A stretch of DNA of 64,000 nt from Yoonia sp. R2331 (GTDB lineage: Bacteria > Pseudomonadota > Alphaproteobacteria > Rhodobacterales > Rhodobacteraceae), in contig NZ_JBGCUN010000003.1 of NCBI RefSeq assembly GCF_041103235.1, forward strand, positions 248,001 to 312,000, in the 5' to 3' direction. The translations under genes were made by a program, and so were the position numbers. Shown in pieces: positions 1 to 8,648 of this stretch. The number at the start of each line of letters is the position of its first letter. The stretch's first letter is position 1. The notes below the pieces were generated by a model. The model saw only the letters and a program-made list of their open reading frames with translations. It was not told the DNA's origin and made no database searches.

Positions 1-188
1 TGACCGCCGCCATAGACGTCCGCAGTATCAAAGAACGTCACACCCGCGGCATGTGCAGCCTGCAGGATCTCCTGGCTCGTGGCGTCCGACGTGTCGCCCC
101 AATCCCCACCGATCTGCCAGCACCCAAGGCCGACTTCACTCACGTCAAAGCCTTCGCCCCCCAGTTTGCGTGTCTTGATCTGTGTCAT
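1..188 (-). CDS. Aldo/keto reductase, N-terminal part (runs off the window)
   Basis: The reverse strand from the ATG at 188 reads as the start of an aldo/keto reductase. It has the early EVGLGCWQIGG stretch and, about 30 residues later, FFDTADVYGGG, which holds the family's catalytic Asp and Tyr (D-x-A-x-x-Y). The rest lies left of position 1. An AG-rich stretch (GAAAGAGAGAG) lies just upstream of the ATG. It follows the sugar ABC ATPase by about 184 bases on the same strand, so it may be the last gene of the rhamnoside operon. An NAD(P)H-dependent sugar or aldehyde oxidoreductase role is inferred; the substrate cannot be told. Confidence 0.85.
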   Translation of the reverse strand, partial: MTQIKTRKLGGEGFDVSEVGLGCWQIGGDWGDTSDATSQEILQAAHAAGVTFFDTADVYGGG

Positions 189-372
189 TTGCACTCTCTC
201 TTTCGTCTCGTTTGTCGCATTTGCATTACTTGGATCAGCCTTGATCCGGGCGACCTCGCTTTGCGTCAGCAGACACCACCTTTTGCGGATGCTCAAAGAC
301 GAGGGGCAGCGCGGCCGCGTTGGGCGCATTCAGTGCGCTCACATTGGCAGAAGTCCAGCACGAAAAGACGGT

Positions 373-1362
373 TCAATGCGAGCTTTGAAACCAATGCTCT
401 TTTTCTTGCTGTGGCGTCGCCCAAAGCTCTTGGCCAATCGCAAAGCGCAAGCCTCCGTCACAGACAATCGTCACAGTCCCCAATCCGGGCACATCCAGAT
501 GCAGGATGGTATTGGCGCCCAGACGCTCGATATGGCGGATCGTGCCTTGCCACTTCCCGTCCGTGGTCGAGACATCAATATGCTCAGGCCGGATGCCGTA
601 TGTCTTCCCCGGTCCGCCAAGCGTTTCATGCCCCTCAAACAGGTTCATCTGCGGTGAGCCGATGAAGCCTGCGACAAATGGCGTCGCGGGGGATTCGTAT
701 AGATCCATCGGGCTTCCGACCTGCTCGATCTTTCCGTCTTTCAGGATGACGATCTTGTCGGCCATTGTCATCGCTTCAACCTGATCGTGGGTGACGTAGA
801 CCATTGTGGATTTGAGGCGGGCATGCAGGTCCGTCAGCTCAAGCCGCATGTTGGCTCGCAGGGCCGCGTCCAGATTGGACAGCGGTTCGTCAAATAGAAA
901 CACCTTGGGATTGCGCACAATCGCCCTGCCGATGGCCACGCGCTGGCGCTGCCCGCCAGACAAGGCCTTCGGCTTTCGATCCAGATAATCCTCGAGCTGC
1001 AGAATACGGGCTGTTTCCTCAACACGCGCCTTTATCTCTGACTTCGGGGTCCGGTTCAGGCTCAGGCCAAACCCGATGTTTTCCCGCACCGACATATGCG
1101 GATAAAGCGCGTAAGACTGGAACACCATCGCAATGCCGCGTTCCGACGGTTCGGCATCGGTAACGTCTTTTCCGCCAATCTCGACCTGACCGCTGGTGCA
1201 GTCCTCCAACCCCGCAATCATCCGCAAAAGCGTCGATTTTCCGCAGCCCGAAGGGCCAACAAACACGACGAATTCACCCTCCGAGACCTCAAGGTCGACC
1301 CCCTTGATAACCTCGACCGCGCCATAGGATTTGGTCACGTTTTGAAGTGTAAGACCCGACAT
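373..1362 (-). CDS. Sugar ABC transporter ATP-binding protein (MalK/UgpC type)
   Basis: This is the cytoplasmic ATPase of a CUT1-type carbohydrate importer. Walker [10 protein letters not shown] is at residues 36-44, the signature LSGGQRQR at about 134, Walker B VFLFDEP at 154-160 and the switch His in THDQ at 192. A C-terminal TOBE-like regulatory region with GIRPEH follows. At 329 aa it is slightly short for the family but its ending looks natural. It lies 7 bases after the second permease and is co-oriented with the permeases, the binding protein and the rhamnosidase, so import of a rhamnose-containing saccharide is likely. The exact ligand is inference. Confidence 0.95.
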   Translation of the reverse strand: MSGLTLQNVTKSYGAVEVIKGVDLEVSEGEFVVFVGPSGCGKSTLLRMIAGLEDCTSGQVEIGGKDVTDAEPSERGIAMVFQSYALYPHMSVRENIGFGLSLNRTPKSEIKARVEETARILQLEDYLDRKPKALSGGQRQRVAIGRAIVRNPKVFLFDEPLSNLDAALRANMRLELTDLHARLKSTMVYVTHDQVEAMTMADKIVILKDGKIEQVGSPMDLYESPATPFVAGFIGSPQMNLFEGHETLGGPGKTYGIRPEHIDVSTTDGKWQGTIRHIERLGANTILHLDVPGLGTVTIVCDGGLRFAIGQELWATPQQEKEHWFQSSH

Positions 1363-1369
1363 CGCGTCC

Positions 1370-2197
1370 CTAACCTTTCACTGCGCCGGCGGTCATGCCT
1401 TCGACGATTTGCTTGTTGAAGAAGATGAACACGATCAGCGGTGGGATCGTCACCAAAAGGATGTTCATGAACAGTAGGTGGTATTGCGTCGCGAACTGGC
1501 TCTGGAAATTGTAAAGCGTCAGCTGCACGGTGACGTTGTCCTTGCCCGGCAGGTAGTACAGCGGGTTTGTGAAATCGTTGAAAATGGCAATCGACTGCAC
1601 CACGATATTGGTCACGGTCACCGGTTTCAGCAGCGGCAAGATCACCTTGAAGAACAGTTGCAGCGGCGATGCGCCATCAATCCGTGCGGCTTCGTCCAGA
1701 TCACGCGGGACCGTCGCAACAAACGCCCGGTACAGCAGGATCGAAAAGGACAGATTATAGGCGATCTCGATCAGGATCATGCCGTGAATAGTCTTGAACA
1801 GCCCGATCTGTTGCAGCAGCCAAATGGTGGGAACCACAGCCGGGGGCATCATCAGCCCGGCAAGGACGGCAAAATTGACCCATTTGTTCCACTTGCCCGG
1901 TCGTCGCTGCAGGACATAGCCGACCATCGCGGAAAAGATCACCAACCCCGTCACCGCACCCACGGTGATGACCGTCGAATTGAAATAGGCCAACAACAAC
2001 TGGTAGTCGCGGGCTTGCACGACCTCGATCAAGTTCTGAATGAAATAGGTCTGCGACGGCCACGAAAAATCAAGCAAGGACGATTCCTGCCGATCTTTCA
2101 CGGCCTGCAACGCGATGAACCAGAACGGGATCACAAAGACGACGCCAAAAACCAGTAACGTCGAAATGCCAAGCAAGGCAGGGCGAAGCGATTTCAT
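1370..2197 (-). CDS. Sugar ABC transporter permease (MalG/LacG type)
   Basis: An inner-membrane permease of 275 aa with about six hydrophobic helices. The cytoplasmic EAA loop, which docks onto the ATPase, reads EAARIDGAS at about 169-177. The size and the N-terminal single helix with a long first periplasmic loop fit the MalG half of a CUT1 importer. Its ATG overlaps the stop of the MalF-type gene by four bases (ATGA), which points to translational coupling. It pairs with the MalF-like protein to form the channel that receives sugar from the binding protein at 3156-4433. Confidence 0.94.
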   Translation of the reverse strand: MKSLRPALLGISTLLVFGVVFVIPFWFIALQAVKDRQESSLLDFSWPSQTYFIQNLIEVVQARDYQLLLAYFNSTVITVGAVTGLVIFSAMVGYVLQRRPGKWNKWVNFAVLAGLMMPPAVVPTIWLLQQIGLFKTIHGMILIEIAYNLSFSILLYRAFVATVPRDLDEAARIDGASPLQLFFKVILPLLKPVTVTNIVVQSIAIFNDFTNPLYYLPGKDNVTVQLTLYNFQSQFATQYHLLFMNILLVTIPPLIVFIFFNKQIVEGMTAGAVKG

Positions 2198-3078
2198 AGG
2201 TCAAGCTCCCGCCGGTTGAAGTAAGATACCAAGGGCATGACCAGCACCGTGATGAGAACGAACAGGATCACATTACCCGCCGTCGACAACCCATAGAATC
2301 CGGCCTGATACTGCTTGTAAATGACCGAAGCGATCACATCCGAAGAGAACCCCGGCCCGCCCTTTGTCATCGTCCAGATCAGCTCAAACGACCGCAGCCC
2401 GTAGACAACCGAAAGGATCATCACCGTGGCAGTTGCGGGACGTACCAGCGGCAGTGTGATGCGCCAGAATTGCTGCCACTTGGTGGCCCCATCAATGCGC
2501 GCGGCCTCATAGTAGTCCCGTGGGATCGACACCAGCCCCGCGATGAAAATGACGCTGGCAAGCCCCACACCGCGCCAGACCTCGACAAAGGCCACAGAAT
2601 ACAGCGCCAGCGACGGCGTCGTCAGCCAACCCGGCCCATCTATCCCGATCACTTCCAGCGCAACATTGATGATGCCTTGGGTCGGATGCATCATGATTGT
2701 GAATGTAATCCCGATCCCGATTACCGAGACGAGGACGGGAAAAAAGGCGATGGTGCGCAGCAGGCCACGCATCCAGATGTTCGATGTCAGCAGAATGCCA
2801 AGGCCCAGGCCAATGATGCACTTCAGAACGGCCGTCAGCACAGCAAAGATGATCGTGTTGATCAGACCCTTGACCAGAAAGGGCTCCTGAAAGAACGACA
2901 CAAAGTTATCAAGACCGATAAACGTCGAGTTAAACAGGTTCCAACGGGTCAGGCTGAAATAGACAGACGCGAACGTGGGAACCAGGAACAACACCCCATA
3001 GATCACGCCCGCAGGCAGAAAGAACCATGCCGGATAGGGCGACCGCTTCTTGCGGGCCGTTTGTCTTGCGGGTGTCAT
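2194..3078 (-). CDS. Sugar ABC transporter permease (MalF/UgpA type)
   Basis: A 294-aa inner-membrane permease with six hydrophobic segments after a basic N-terminus (ARQTARKKRSPYP). The EAA loop [14 protein letters not shown] begins near residue 192. The ATG at 3078 is preferred over the adjacent GTG at 3081. A strong hairpin separates it from the upstream binding-protein gene, an arrangement common in ABC operons where the binding protein is made in excess. Its partner is the MalG-type permease. Sugar specificity is not visible here. Confidence 0.93.
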   Translation of the reverse strand: MTPARQTARKKRSPYPAWFFLPAGVIYGVLFLVPTFASVYFSLTRWNLFNSTFIGLDNFVSFFQEPFLVKGLINTIIFAVLTAVLKCIIGLGLGILLTSNIWMRGLLRTIAFFPVLVSVIGIGITFTIMMHPTQGIINVALEVIGIDGPGWLTTPSLALYSVAFVEVWRGVGLASVIFIAGLVSIPRDYYEAARIDGATKWQQFWRITLPLVRPATATVMILSVVYGLRSFELIWTMTKGGPGFSSDVIASVIYKQYQAGFYGLSTAGNVILFVLITVLVMPLVSYFNRRELDL

Positions 3079-3102
3079 CACAACTTGGGCTCCGATTATG
3101 CC

Positions 3103-3136
3103 ATCACTGCCCGGTCACCTAAGACCGGGCAGTGAT
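3103..3136 (-). other. Perfect intercistronic hairpin between binding protein and permease genes
   Basis: A 14-bp perfect inverted repeat (ATCACTGCCCGGTC and its complement) with a 6-base loop lies in the 77-base gap between the binding-protein stop and the permease start. There is no T-run on the minus strand, so it looks like an mRNA-stabilising or attenuating hairpin rather than an ordinary terminator. Confidence 0.75.
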
Positions 3137-3155
3137 ACAGCAGCGTTGAATATGC

Positions 3156-4433
3156 TTACCAGTTCGGCAACCCAAGTTGTTGCGCTTGTTTCTTGACGTC
3201 GTTGTCATAAAGCGCGGCACCATCAGCAGCAGGGCGAATGCCGGATCCAACTTCGACGGTGATCTGCTCCAGCGCCGGACCTTTGATCGGCGACAGGAAT
3301 TCCAGCGCAGGGGCGGTGTTGCCACCCTCTTGGAAGTAGGGCAACAGATCCGCAACGGCCCCCGGCACGTCCTCGGGAAGGGTGCACCCATCAATCAGAT
3401 ACGGCCCTTGCGCGCCAACTGTTGCGTTCTGGATGTCGCAGCTTTCAACACTTGCCACGAAACCAAGGAACTTGTGGGCCTCTTCAATGTGCTCGGACGT
3501 CTTCGGGATATAAAGGCCCGAAGGCATCCAGACGGTCAGACCATTGTTGTCGGCGTCATCACCGGGCTGGGCAAAAAAGCCGATGTCGTCAATATGCTCG
3601 GGATATGTTGCCTTGATGGCCCCCACCGCAAAGGTCAGCATCGGATAATGCGCAGCCTCGCCGGTTGCGACCATGCGCAGGCCCGCGTCAAAATTCGCAG
3701 CGCCGAAATCTTCGTTCAGAAAGCCACCGTCAAACACCTCTTGCAGCTTTTCAAAACCGCGCAGGGCTGCGGGGGTCGTCGCAAACTTGGCTTCGTTCTG
3801 GGTGTAGCTTTCGGCAAAGTCGGGCACAGCGGCTTGCACGTTGTAGTAGTCAGACAAAACGAACAGCTGTGACGTCCACGTATCACGATAGGTCTGCGCG
3901 ACGGCCACCATGCCTGCGTCCTTGATGGCCTGATTGTTGGCCATGAATTCAGCCCAGGTTGTAGGTACTTCAAGGCCAAGCTTTTCGTAGATCGGCACGT
4001 TATAGAAAATGCCACCCCCCATCGCGGTCGAGGTCGGAACCCCAAAAATATCGTCGCCCGCAGTCACGGTCTGCAGGAAGCTTTGGTTGATGTTCTCCGC
4101 ATAATCCTGACCGGTAATCGGGACGAGGAAGTTTTCCGGGTTGATCGCCTGAAACAGCGAGCCGGTGTTATACAGGAACACATCCGTCATCTCGCCGGTC
4201 GCAAGGCGGGTCTTGACCATGTTGTCGCCTTCGCCACCGCTTGGACGGGTTTCAATTTCAACCGTGATACCTGGATTCGCCTCTTCAAAGGCTTCGATGA
4301 TCGCCTCGAAGACTGCAATCGTGTCAGGGGCCACGTCCAGCAGAAATGTAAGTTCAGTGTCTGCGACAGCCGCGGTCGAGACCATCGAGGCGGCAAGCGT
4401 CCCAATCAGCAAGGGACTTTTCCGATATTTCAT
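3156..4433 (-). CDS. Extracellular sugar-binding protein of the ABC importer (family 1 SBP)
   Basis: A periplasmic solute-binding protein of 425 aa with a clear Sec signal peptide (about residues 1-24, ending AAVA before DTELTF). The mature start and the TGEMTDVFLYNTGSLFQ region fit the MalE/UgpB-like group. The start is well supported by GGAGGAGAAGAAA directly before the ATG. It lies between the rhamnosidase gene and the permeases on the same strand. This suggests it binds a rhamnoside or the oligosaccharide later cut by the rhamnosidase. That specificity is an inference from context. Confidence 0.95.
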   Translation of the reverse strand: MKYRKSPLLIGTLAASMVSTAAVADTELTFLLDVAPDTIAVFEAIIEAFEEANPGITVEIETRPSGGEGDNMVKTRLATGEMTDVFLYNTGSLFQAINPENFLVPITGQDYAENINQSFLQTVTAGDDIFGVPTSTAMGGGIFYNVPIYEKLGLEVPTTWAEFMANNQAIKDAGMVAVAQTYRDTWTSQLFVLSDYYNVQAAVPDFAESYTQNEAKFATTPAALRGFEKLQEVFDGGFLNEDFGAANFDAGLRMVATGEAAHYPMLTFAVGAIKATYPEHIDDIGFFAQPGDDADNNGLTVWMPSGLYIPKTSEHIEEAHKFLGFVASVESCDIQNATVGAQGPYLIDGCTLPEDVPGAVADLLPYFQEGGNTAPALEFLSPIKGPALEQITVEVGSGIRPAADGAALYDNDVKKQAQQLGLPNW

Positions 4434-4482
4434 TTTCTTCTCCTCCGTTTGTTGTTTGCGTCTTATTGCGACGCCTTCGAAT

Positions 4483-6810
4483 TCAATCTGTCAGTTTGAA
4501 CGTCAGGGTGTGTTGACCTGCGGACAGCGGCACCTCTTCGTCTGCTTTGAATGGCGCACCATCAACCACCAGATCGGTTTGGTTTGACGTGCCTACAAAG
4601 GTTCCTGTGGCACCCTCAGGGATCGTCACGACGTAAGTGACCGCACCCGCATCAATCGACCACTCCGCCGCGACCCAGCCCGCTGCACTTTCATGGTGGG
4701 CCTGCACATGTCCCAACTCTGGGATGATCACCGGCTGAAATCGGATATGCGCAAAACCGGGCGCTTCTGGATCGGGCTGAAACCCAGCCACGCTTTCAAA
4801 CAACCACTGGCACACCGCCCCAAAGGCATAATGGTTAAAGCTGTTCATTTCGGGATCATGGATGCTGCCGTCAGGCGCCATTGCATCCCACCGTTCCCAG
4901 ATCGACGTTGCACCCTGCGTGACCTGATACAGCCAGCCGGGCACATCGGTCTGCAGAAACAGCTGCGCCGCCAATTCGTTTTCACCAATCTTGACAAGCG
5001 CGGGCAACAGCGCGGGCGTGCCGATAAAGCCCGTGCCGATTGTGCCCTCGGAAATAGCAACCGCCTCTTTGAAGTATCGCTTTGCCGCGGCGCTGTGTTG
5101 CGACGGGATCAGGTCATGCAGAAACGCCAGCGCATAAGATGTCTGATCGGAATAGGCCAACCGTCCAGACGGCGTGATGAACTCCTCAGCAAAAGACGCA
5201 CGGATCAATTCGGCCCTCTGCCGATACGCATCCGCATCGTCTTCGTGGCCCAAAACCTTTGCGATTTTCGCAATCAAATCCGTCGTGATGAAATGATAGA
5301 TCGTAGCCGCACAATCATCACCAATGGTTGGCCGCGGCTTGCGGTTGTCGCCCACCGGCTGAACCCAGTCACCAAAGGTAAAGCCATCGTCATGCCAACC
5401 CACCGGTGGCCGCACGATTGGCCCATCCGAGATGTTCCACACAAACCCCGACCAGCGTTTCATCGCCTCATAGCATTCAGCCAGAACCGCGCGATCCCCA
5501 TAGTGGACATACAATGTCCAAGGAATAATGGTGATCGCGTCCCCCCACCCGGTCGACCCGAAATAGCCCCTGAATGCGCCGGGGTGAAGCCGCGACGGGT
5601 CTGGTGAGAAATGCGCAATCGCCCCGTTGGGGCGCTGATCTGCCATGACATCACGCAGATACTTGCGCAGGAACGCATGGCTGTCGGCAAAATAGCAGGC
5701 GGTCCCGCAAAACACCTGCGCATCTCCGGTCCAGCCCAGCCGCTCGTCCCGCTGCGGACAATCGGTTGGTACTTCGATGAAATTGGCGCGCTGCGACCAA
5801 AGGGTATTTTCCACAAGGCGATTGACCAACGGCTCAGCGCAGGAAAAGCTGCCCTTGGCCTCATGCACCGAAGAAATCGGAACCATGCAAATCTCGGTTA
5901 CGTCCGCCCGACCCTCAACAGTCACCCGCGCATAACGAAACCCTTGGAAGGTGAAAGAGGGTGCATAGTGTTCGGGGCCATTTCCAGCCAGAACATATTG
6001 CAGCTCCGCCCGGGCAGACCGGTAATTCCGGTTGTCGAAATGCTTGTTCGGCCCAAGGACTTCGGCATGTTCGACCCGCACCCGTGCGCCAGCCTCACCC
6101 TCTACCGTGAACGCCACATATCCTGCCGTGTTTTGACCGAAATCATAAACCCGGCGTCCTTGGTCATCGCTAAATGTTTCGACAACGGGTATGCGTGGCA
6201 GCTCTCGGACGGGAGGACACTCCTGGGCCGTCAGCAACCCGTTGTCGAAATCGCAAAGCGAAACAGCATGGGTTGGTGCGATCTGCGCAAGTCGCGCATC
6301 ATAATCCTCACCATGGTAAATGCCCGATTGCAGGATTGGCAGCAGACCGCTCCGCCAGCTTTCGTCGGTCTTGACCACGACCTTGCCGTCTTGCACGACC
6401 TCTGCAATCGCGCCGATCTGCGCACCCCAACAGTCAAAAATCGGGTCGCGGCCCCACATCAATTGAGACCTGTGCCAACCATCGCCAAGCCAGATCTCAA
6501 TCGTGTTGGTCCCCGCAACCAACAGCTCCCCAATGTCGTAGCTTTGAAATGGCAGCCGGGTATCGTAGCAAACCCACCCAGGGGTCAGAACATCACCGCC
6601 GACGCGCGTTCCATTGACAAAGCACCGGTACAGCCCCTGCGCAGAGATATGCAGCACCGCACCCGCCGGTGCCTGATCCGCTTCAAATTCGGTGGCCAAA
6701 AAACACGCCTGCGTGCCCTGCCCCGCGTCACAATCGGGGGAAATCATCTGTGCAGACCAACTCTCGCGACGCGAAATGCCCAAAGAATCTATCGTTGCCT
6801 GTCCATCCAT
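4483..6810 (-). CDS. Alpha-L-rhamnosidase (glycoside hydrolase family 78)
   Basis: A 775-aa protein, long enough for a full GH78 enzyme, which hydrolyses terminal alpha-L-rhamnose from saccharides or glycosides. It has an N-terminal beta-sandwich region (WLGDGWHRS near 108), the linker VYDFGQNTAGYV near 221, and the hallmark catalytic stretch DCPQRDERLGWTGD at 350-363. GWGDAITIIPW and a C-terminal WERWDA...NSFNHYAFGA motif follow. No signal peptide is seen, so it probably works in the cytoplasm on imported substrate. I chose the ATG at 6810 because the upstream 23 in-frame residues cross the operator. It is the first gene of the ABC operon and faces the LacI-type regulator. Confidence 0.93.
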   Translation of the reverse strand: MDGQATIDSLGISRRESWSAQMISPDCDAGQGTQACFLATEFEADQAPAGAVLHISAQGLYRCFVNGTRVGGDVLTPGWVCYDTRLPFQSYDIGELLVAGTNTIEIWLGDGWHRSQLMWGRDPIFDCWGAQIGAIAEVVQDGKVVVKTDESWRSGLLPILQSGIYHGEDYDARLAQIAPTHAVSLCDFDNGLLTAQECPPVRELPRIPVVETFSDDQGRRVYDFGQNTAGYVAFTVEGEAGARVRVEHAEVLGPNKHFDNRNYRSARAELQYVLAGNGPEHYAPSFTFQGFRYARVTVEGRADVTEICMVPISSVHEAKGSFSCAEPLVNRLVENTLWSQRANFIEVPTDCPQRDERLGWTGDAQVFCGTACYFADSHAFLRKYLRDVMADQRPNGAIAHFSPDPSRLHPGAFRGYFGSTGWGDAITIIPWTLYVHYGDRAVLAECYEAMKRWSGFVWNISDGPIVRPPVGWHDDGFTFGDWVQPVGDNRKPRPTIGDDCAATIYHFITTDLIAKIAKVLGHEDDADAYRQRAELIRASFAEEFITPSGRLAYSDQTSYALAFLHDLIPSQHSAAAKRYFKEAVAISEGTIGTGFIGTPALLPALVKIGENELAAQLFLQTDVPGWLYQVTQGATSIWERWDAMAPDGSIHDPEMNSFNHYAFGAVCQWLFESVAGFQPDPEAPGFAHIRFQPVIIPELGHVQAHHESAAGWVAAEWSIDAGAVTYVVTIPEGATGTFVGTSNQTDLVVDGAPFKADEEVPLSAGQHTLTFKLTD

Positions 6811-6846
6811 GGCGGTGTCGCGTTCCGTATTTGTGTATCGTTGCAC

Positions 6847-6860
6847 GTATAACGTTACAC
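6847..6860. promoter_or_regulatory. LacI-family operator between rhamnosidase and lacI-type gene
   Basis: GTATAACGTTACAC is an inverted repeat with a central CG (one mismatched pair). This is the typical shape of a LacI/GalR-family operator. It lies 37 bases upstream of the rhamnosidase ATG and 100 bases before the repressor ATG, so it could control both directions. Confidence 0.75.
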
Positions 6861-6960
6861 GAACCCCTTCATTGCGCAAGCGGTAGCATTGTTTGGGCCG
6901 GAAAATTGTGGGATGATGACGATCTGTCCCACAGAAGTGCGGTACAACAGATTGGTTCGC

Positions 6961-7983
6961 ATGAAGAAAAGTCCCCGGATCACAATCAAGAATGTCGCCG
7001 AGGATTCGGGCGTGTCGGTCTCTGCGGTGTCCAAGGTGCTGCGAAACGCCTACGGCGTCAGCGACTCACTGCGGGAAAAAGTCGAGAGATCAATCAAGAA
7101 ACTCGGCTACCGCCCGAACACGGCGGCAAGAGCTCTGCGGGGACGGTCGCGGACAATTGGGCTACTCGTCTCCGACCTGCGCAACCCCTTTGTGCCCGAT
7201 CTGATCGACGGCGTGCGAGAGGCCGCCGACGAAAACAAGTACCGCATCATGATCGGTGTCGGCCGGGCCGAAAACGCGAATGAACAGGCGCTTGTGGATT
7301 CGATGATCGACCAACAGATGGACGGGCTGATCCTGATGGGTCCGCGGCTCTCCACCGAACAGATCGAGGCCTACGGCAAGCAGATCCCCGTTGTGTGCCA
7401 CGCCTATCACCACCCCGATGCTGCGCATTTCGATACCGTGAACTCTGACGACGCGGATGGCGCAAGCCAGGCGACAAGACGGCTGATCGCCACGGGTTTG
7501 GCGCGCATCCACATGGTGTCGCTGAACCAATACGACAATTGGAAGACCAACGTCTTCTACCAGCGGGAACAATCATATCTGAAAGAAATGGACCGCTGCG
7601 GGCGGGTCGCAGAGGCTCAGGTCCACCGTTTTCCCGACCCAACCCGACGCGCGGCGGATTGGGCAGAACGGTTCCTCGAGACTCTCCAATTGCCATGCGC
7701 CATTTTCTGTTGGTCAGACATCGACGGCATCGCACTGCTCAGTGCCGCACAATCGATGGGCATCGACGTCCCGCAAAGTCTGTCTCTGATCGGCTTTGAC
7801 GATTCCGCCGTCGCCGCCCTTCCGCAGATCGGCTTGGCAAGCGTTCATCAGGACGGCTTTGCGCTGGGGCGCTCTGCAATGCGGGTGCTGTTTGAACGCA
7901 TAGAAGGACGAACAGACACAACCCACTCCCTCATCGGAACCAAACTTGTCGAACGTAACAGCGTCTTGGCCACCAAGGCGTAA
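6961..7983 (+). CDS. LacI-family transcriptional regulator of the rhamnoside operon
   Basis: A 340-aa repressor-type protein. The N-terminal LacI helix-turn-helix reads TIKNVAEDSGVSVSAVSKVL (about residues 8-27), followed by the hinge region RPNTAARALRG and a periplasmic-binding-like sensor domain to the end (typical SLIGFDDS near the C-terminal third). The ATG at 6961 places the helix-turn-helix at the usual distance; in-frame starts further upstream would add a non-homologous tail. No strong ribosome site is visible. It is divergent from the rhamnosidase/ABC operon, and the CG-centred operator in the gap suggests local, sugar-relieved repression. Confidence 0.92.
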   Translation: MKKSPRITIKNVAEDSGVSVSAVSKVLRNAYGVSDSLREKVERSIKKLGYRPNTAARALRGRSRTIGLLVSDLRNPFVPDLIDGVREAADENKYRIMIGVGRAENANEQALVDSMIDQQMDGLILMGPRLSTEQIEAYGKQIPVVCHAYHHPDAAHFDTVNSDDADGASQATRRLIATGLARIHMVSLNQYDNWKTNVFYQREQSYLKEMDRCGRVAEAQVHRFPDPTRRAADWAERFLETLQLPCAIFCWSDIDGIALLSAAQSMGIDVPQSLSLIGFDDSAVAALPQIGLASVHQDGFALGRSAMRVLFERIEGRTDTTHSLIGTKLVERNSVLATKA

Positions 7984-8393
7984 CCCGACGGGCGCGCGCG
8001 GTTTGCCCTACCTTCTCGCTGGCCCCATCAGGCTGCGGGCTTGGCGCAAACATCTCACCAGCATCCGCAACTGATTTGCCGATCCCACGCCCATGGCCGC
8101 AGAAGTTCCCGTCACAAACTGATGTAGCCAGCGCCTTCATTCTGAAGATTTCACCCGGACAACAAGCCGCACACCTGATCCGCGCAAAACGCCCTAACAC
8201 TTGGTCAATGCGCGTGGCGTGTATGATGAACAAAACAGCCGTTCGCTCCTGTTCTTGGTGAACACTCACGCCCCTTAATGCATCTTAACACCTCCATCCG
8301 CCCACTTTGTGCATGGTATGTGCATGGATTGTGCATCCCCGTCCGGCGGCTTAAGTTGTCGCTACACCAACACGCAATTTCACGGATATGCCC
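7984..8393. other. 410-base intergenic stretch without a convincing gene
   Basis: No reading frame here looks like a real protein on either strand. The first 250 bases show no clear terminator after the lacI-type gene. The right part holds a TTAA-N6-TTAAC pair near 8277-8288, loosely like a CtrA box but with the wrong spacing. It also holds three phased TGTGCAT repeats, listed separately, and then the leader of the DUF4170 gene. Confidence 0.6.
8308..8336. repeat. Three TGTGCAT repeats at an 11-base period
   Basis: TGTGCATGG starts at 8308 and again at 8319, and TGTGCAT starts at 8330. The exact 11-base spacing puts all copies on about the same face of the helix. They lie about 60 bases before the DUF4170 start and could be an activator or repressor array; no known box was recognised. 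Confidence 0.6.
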
Positions 8394-8639
8394 ATGACCC
8401 AACGCCTGCACCTTGTCTTCGGCGGAGAGCTGATCGACCCGACCCAAAACGCCTTCAAGGACGTCGATGCCATTGATATCGTTGGCATGTTTCCTGACTA
8501 CGCCAGCGCCTACAACGCTTGGAAGTCGGCTGCGCAGCGCACCGTTGATGATGCGCATATGCGCTACTTCATCGCGCATATTCACCGTCTGCGGGACGAG
8601 GAAACAGCCGCCTCACCGACCGAAGAGCTTGGCGTTTAA
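8394..8639 (+). CDS. DUF4170 domain protein
   Basis: A small soluble protein of 81 aa. It matches in size and pattern (LVFGGEL, then FPDYASAYNAWKSAAQRTVDDAHMRYFI, then HRL) the alphaproteobacterial DUF4170 family, which has no established function. The ATG at 8394 has GGA seven bases before it; an in-frame ATG at 8388 is the alternative. It ends 9 bases before the Kdo-transferase-like gene, with lpxK next. From memory, a DUF4170 gene next to Kdo transferase and lpxK recurs in Rhodobacteraceae, so a role linked to lipid A is a reasonable guess only. Confidence 0.85.
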   Translation: MTQRLHLVFGGELIDPTQNAFKDVDAIDIVGMFPDYASAYNAWKSAAQRTVDDAHMRYFIAHIHRLRDEETAASPTEELGV

Positions 8640-8648
8640 GCCTTTGAA

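Noticed and set aside
7931-8269. Minus-strand frame of 112 codons in the intergenic stretch before DUF4170
   Set aside because: It overlaps the lacI-type 3' end, has no ribosome site and no recognisable protein pattern.
8277-8288. CtrA box (TTAA-N7-TTAA) upstream of DUF4170
   Set aside because: The spacing is six rather than seven, and only one copy is seen, so it may be chance.
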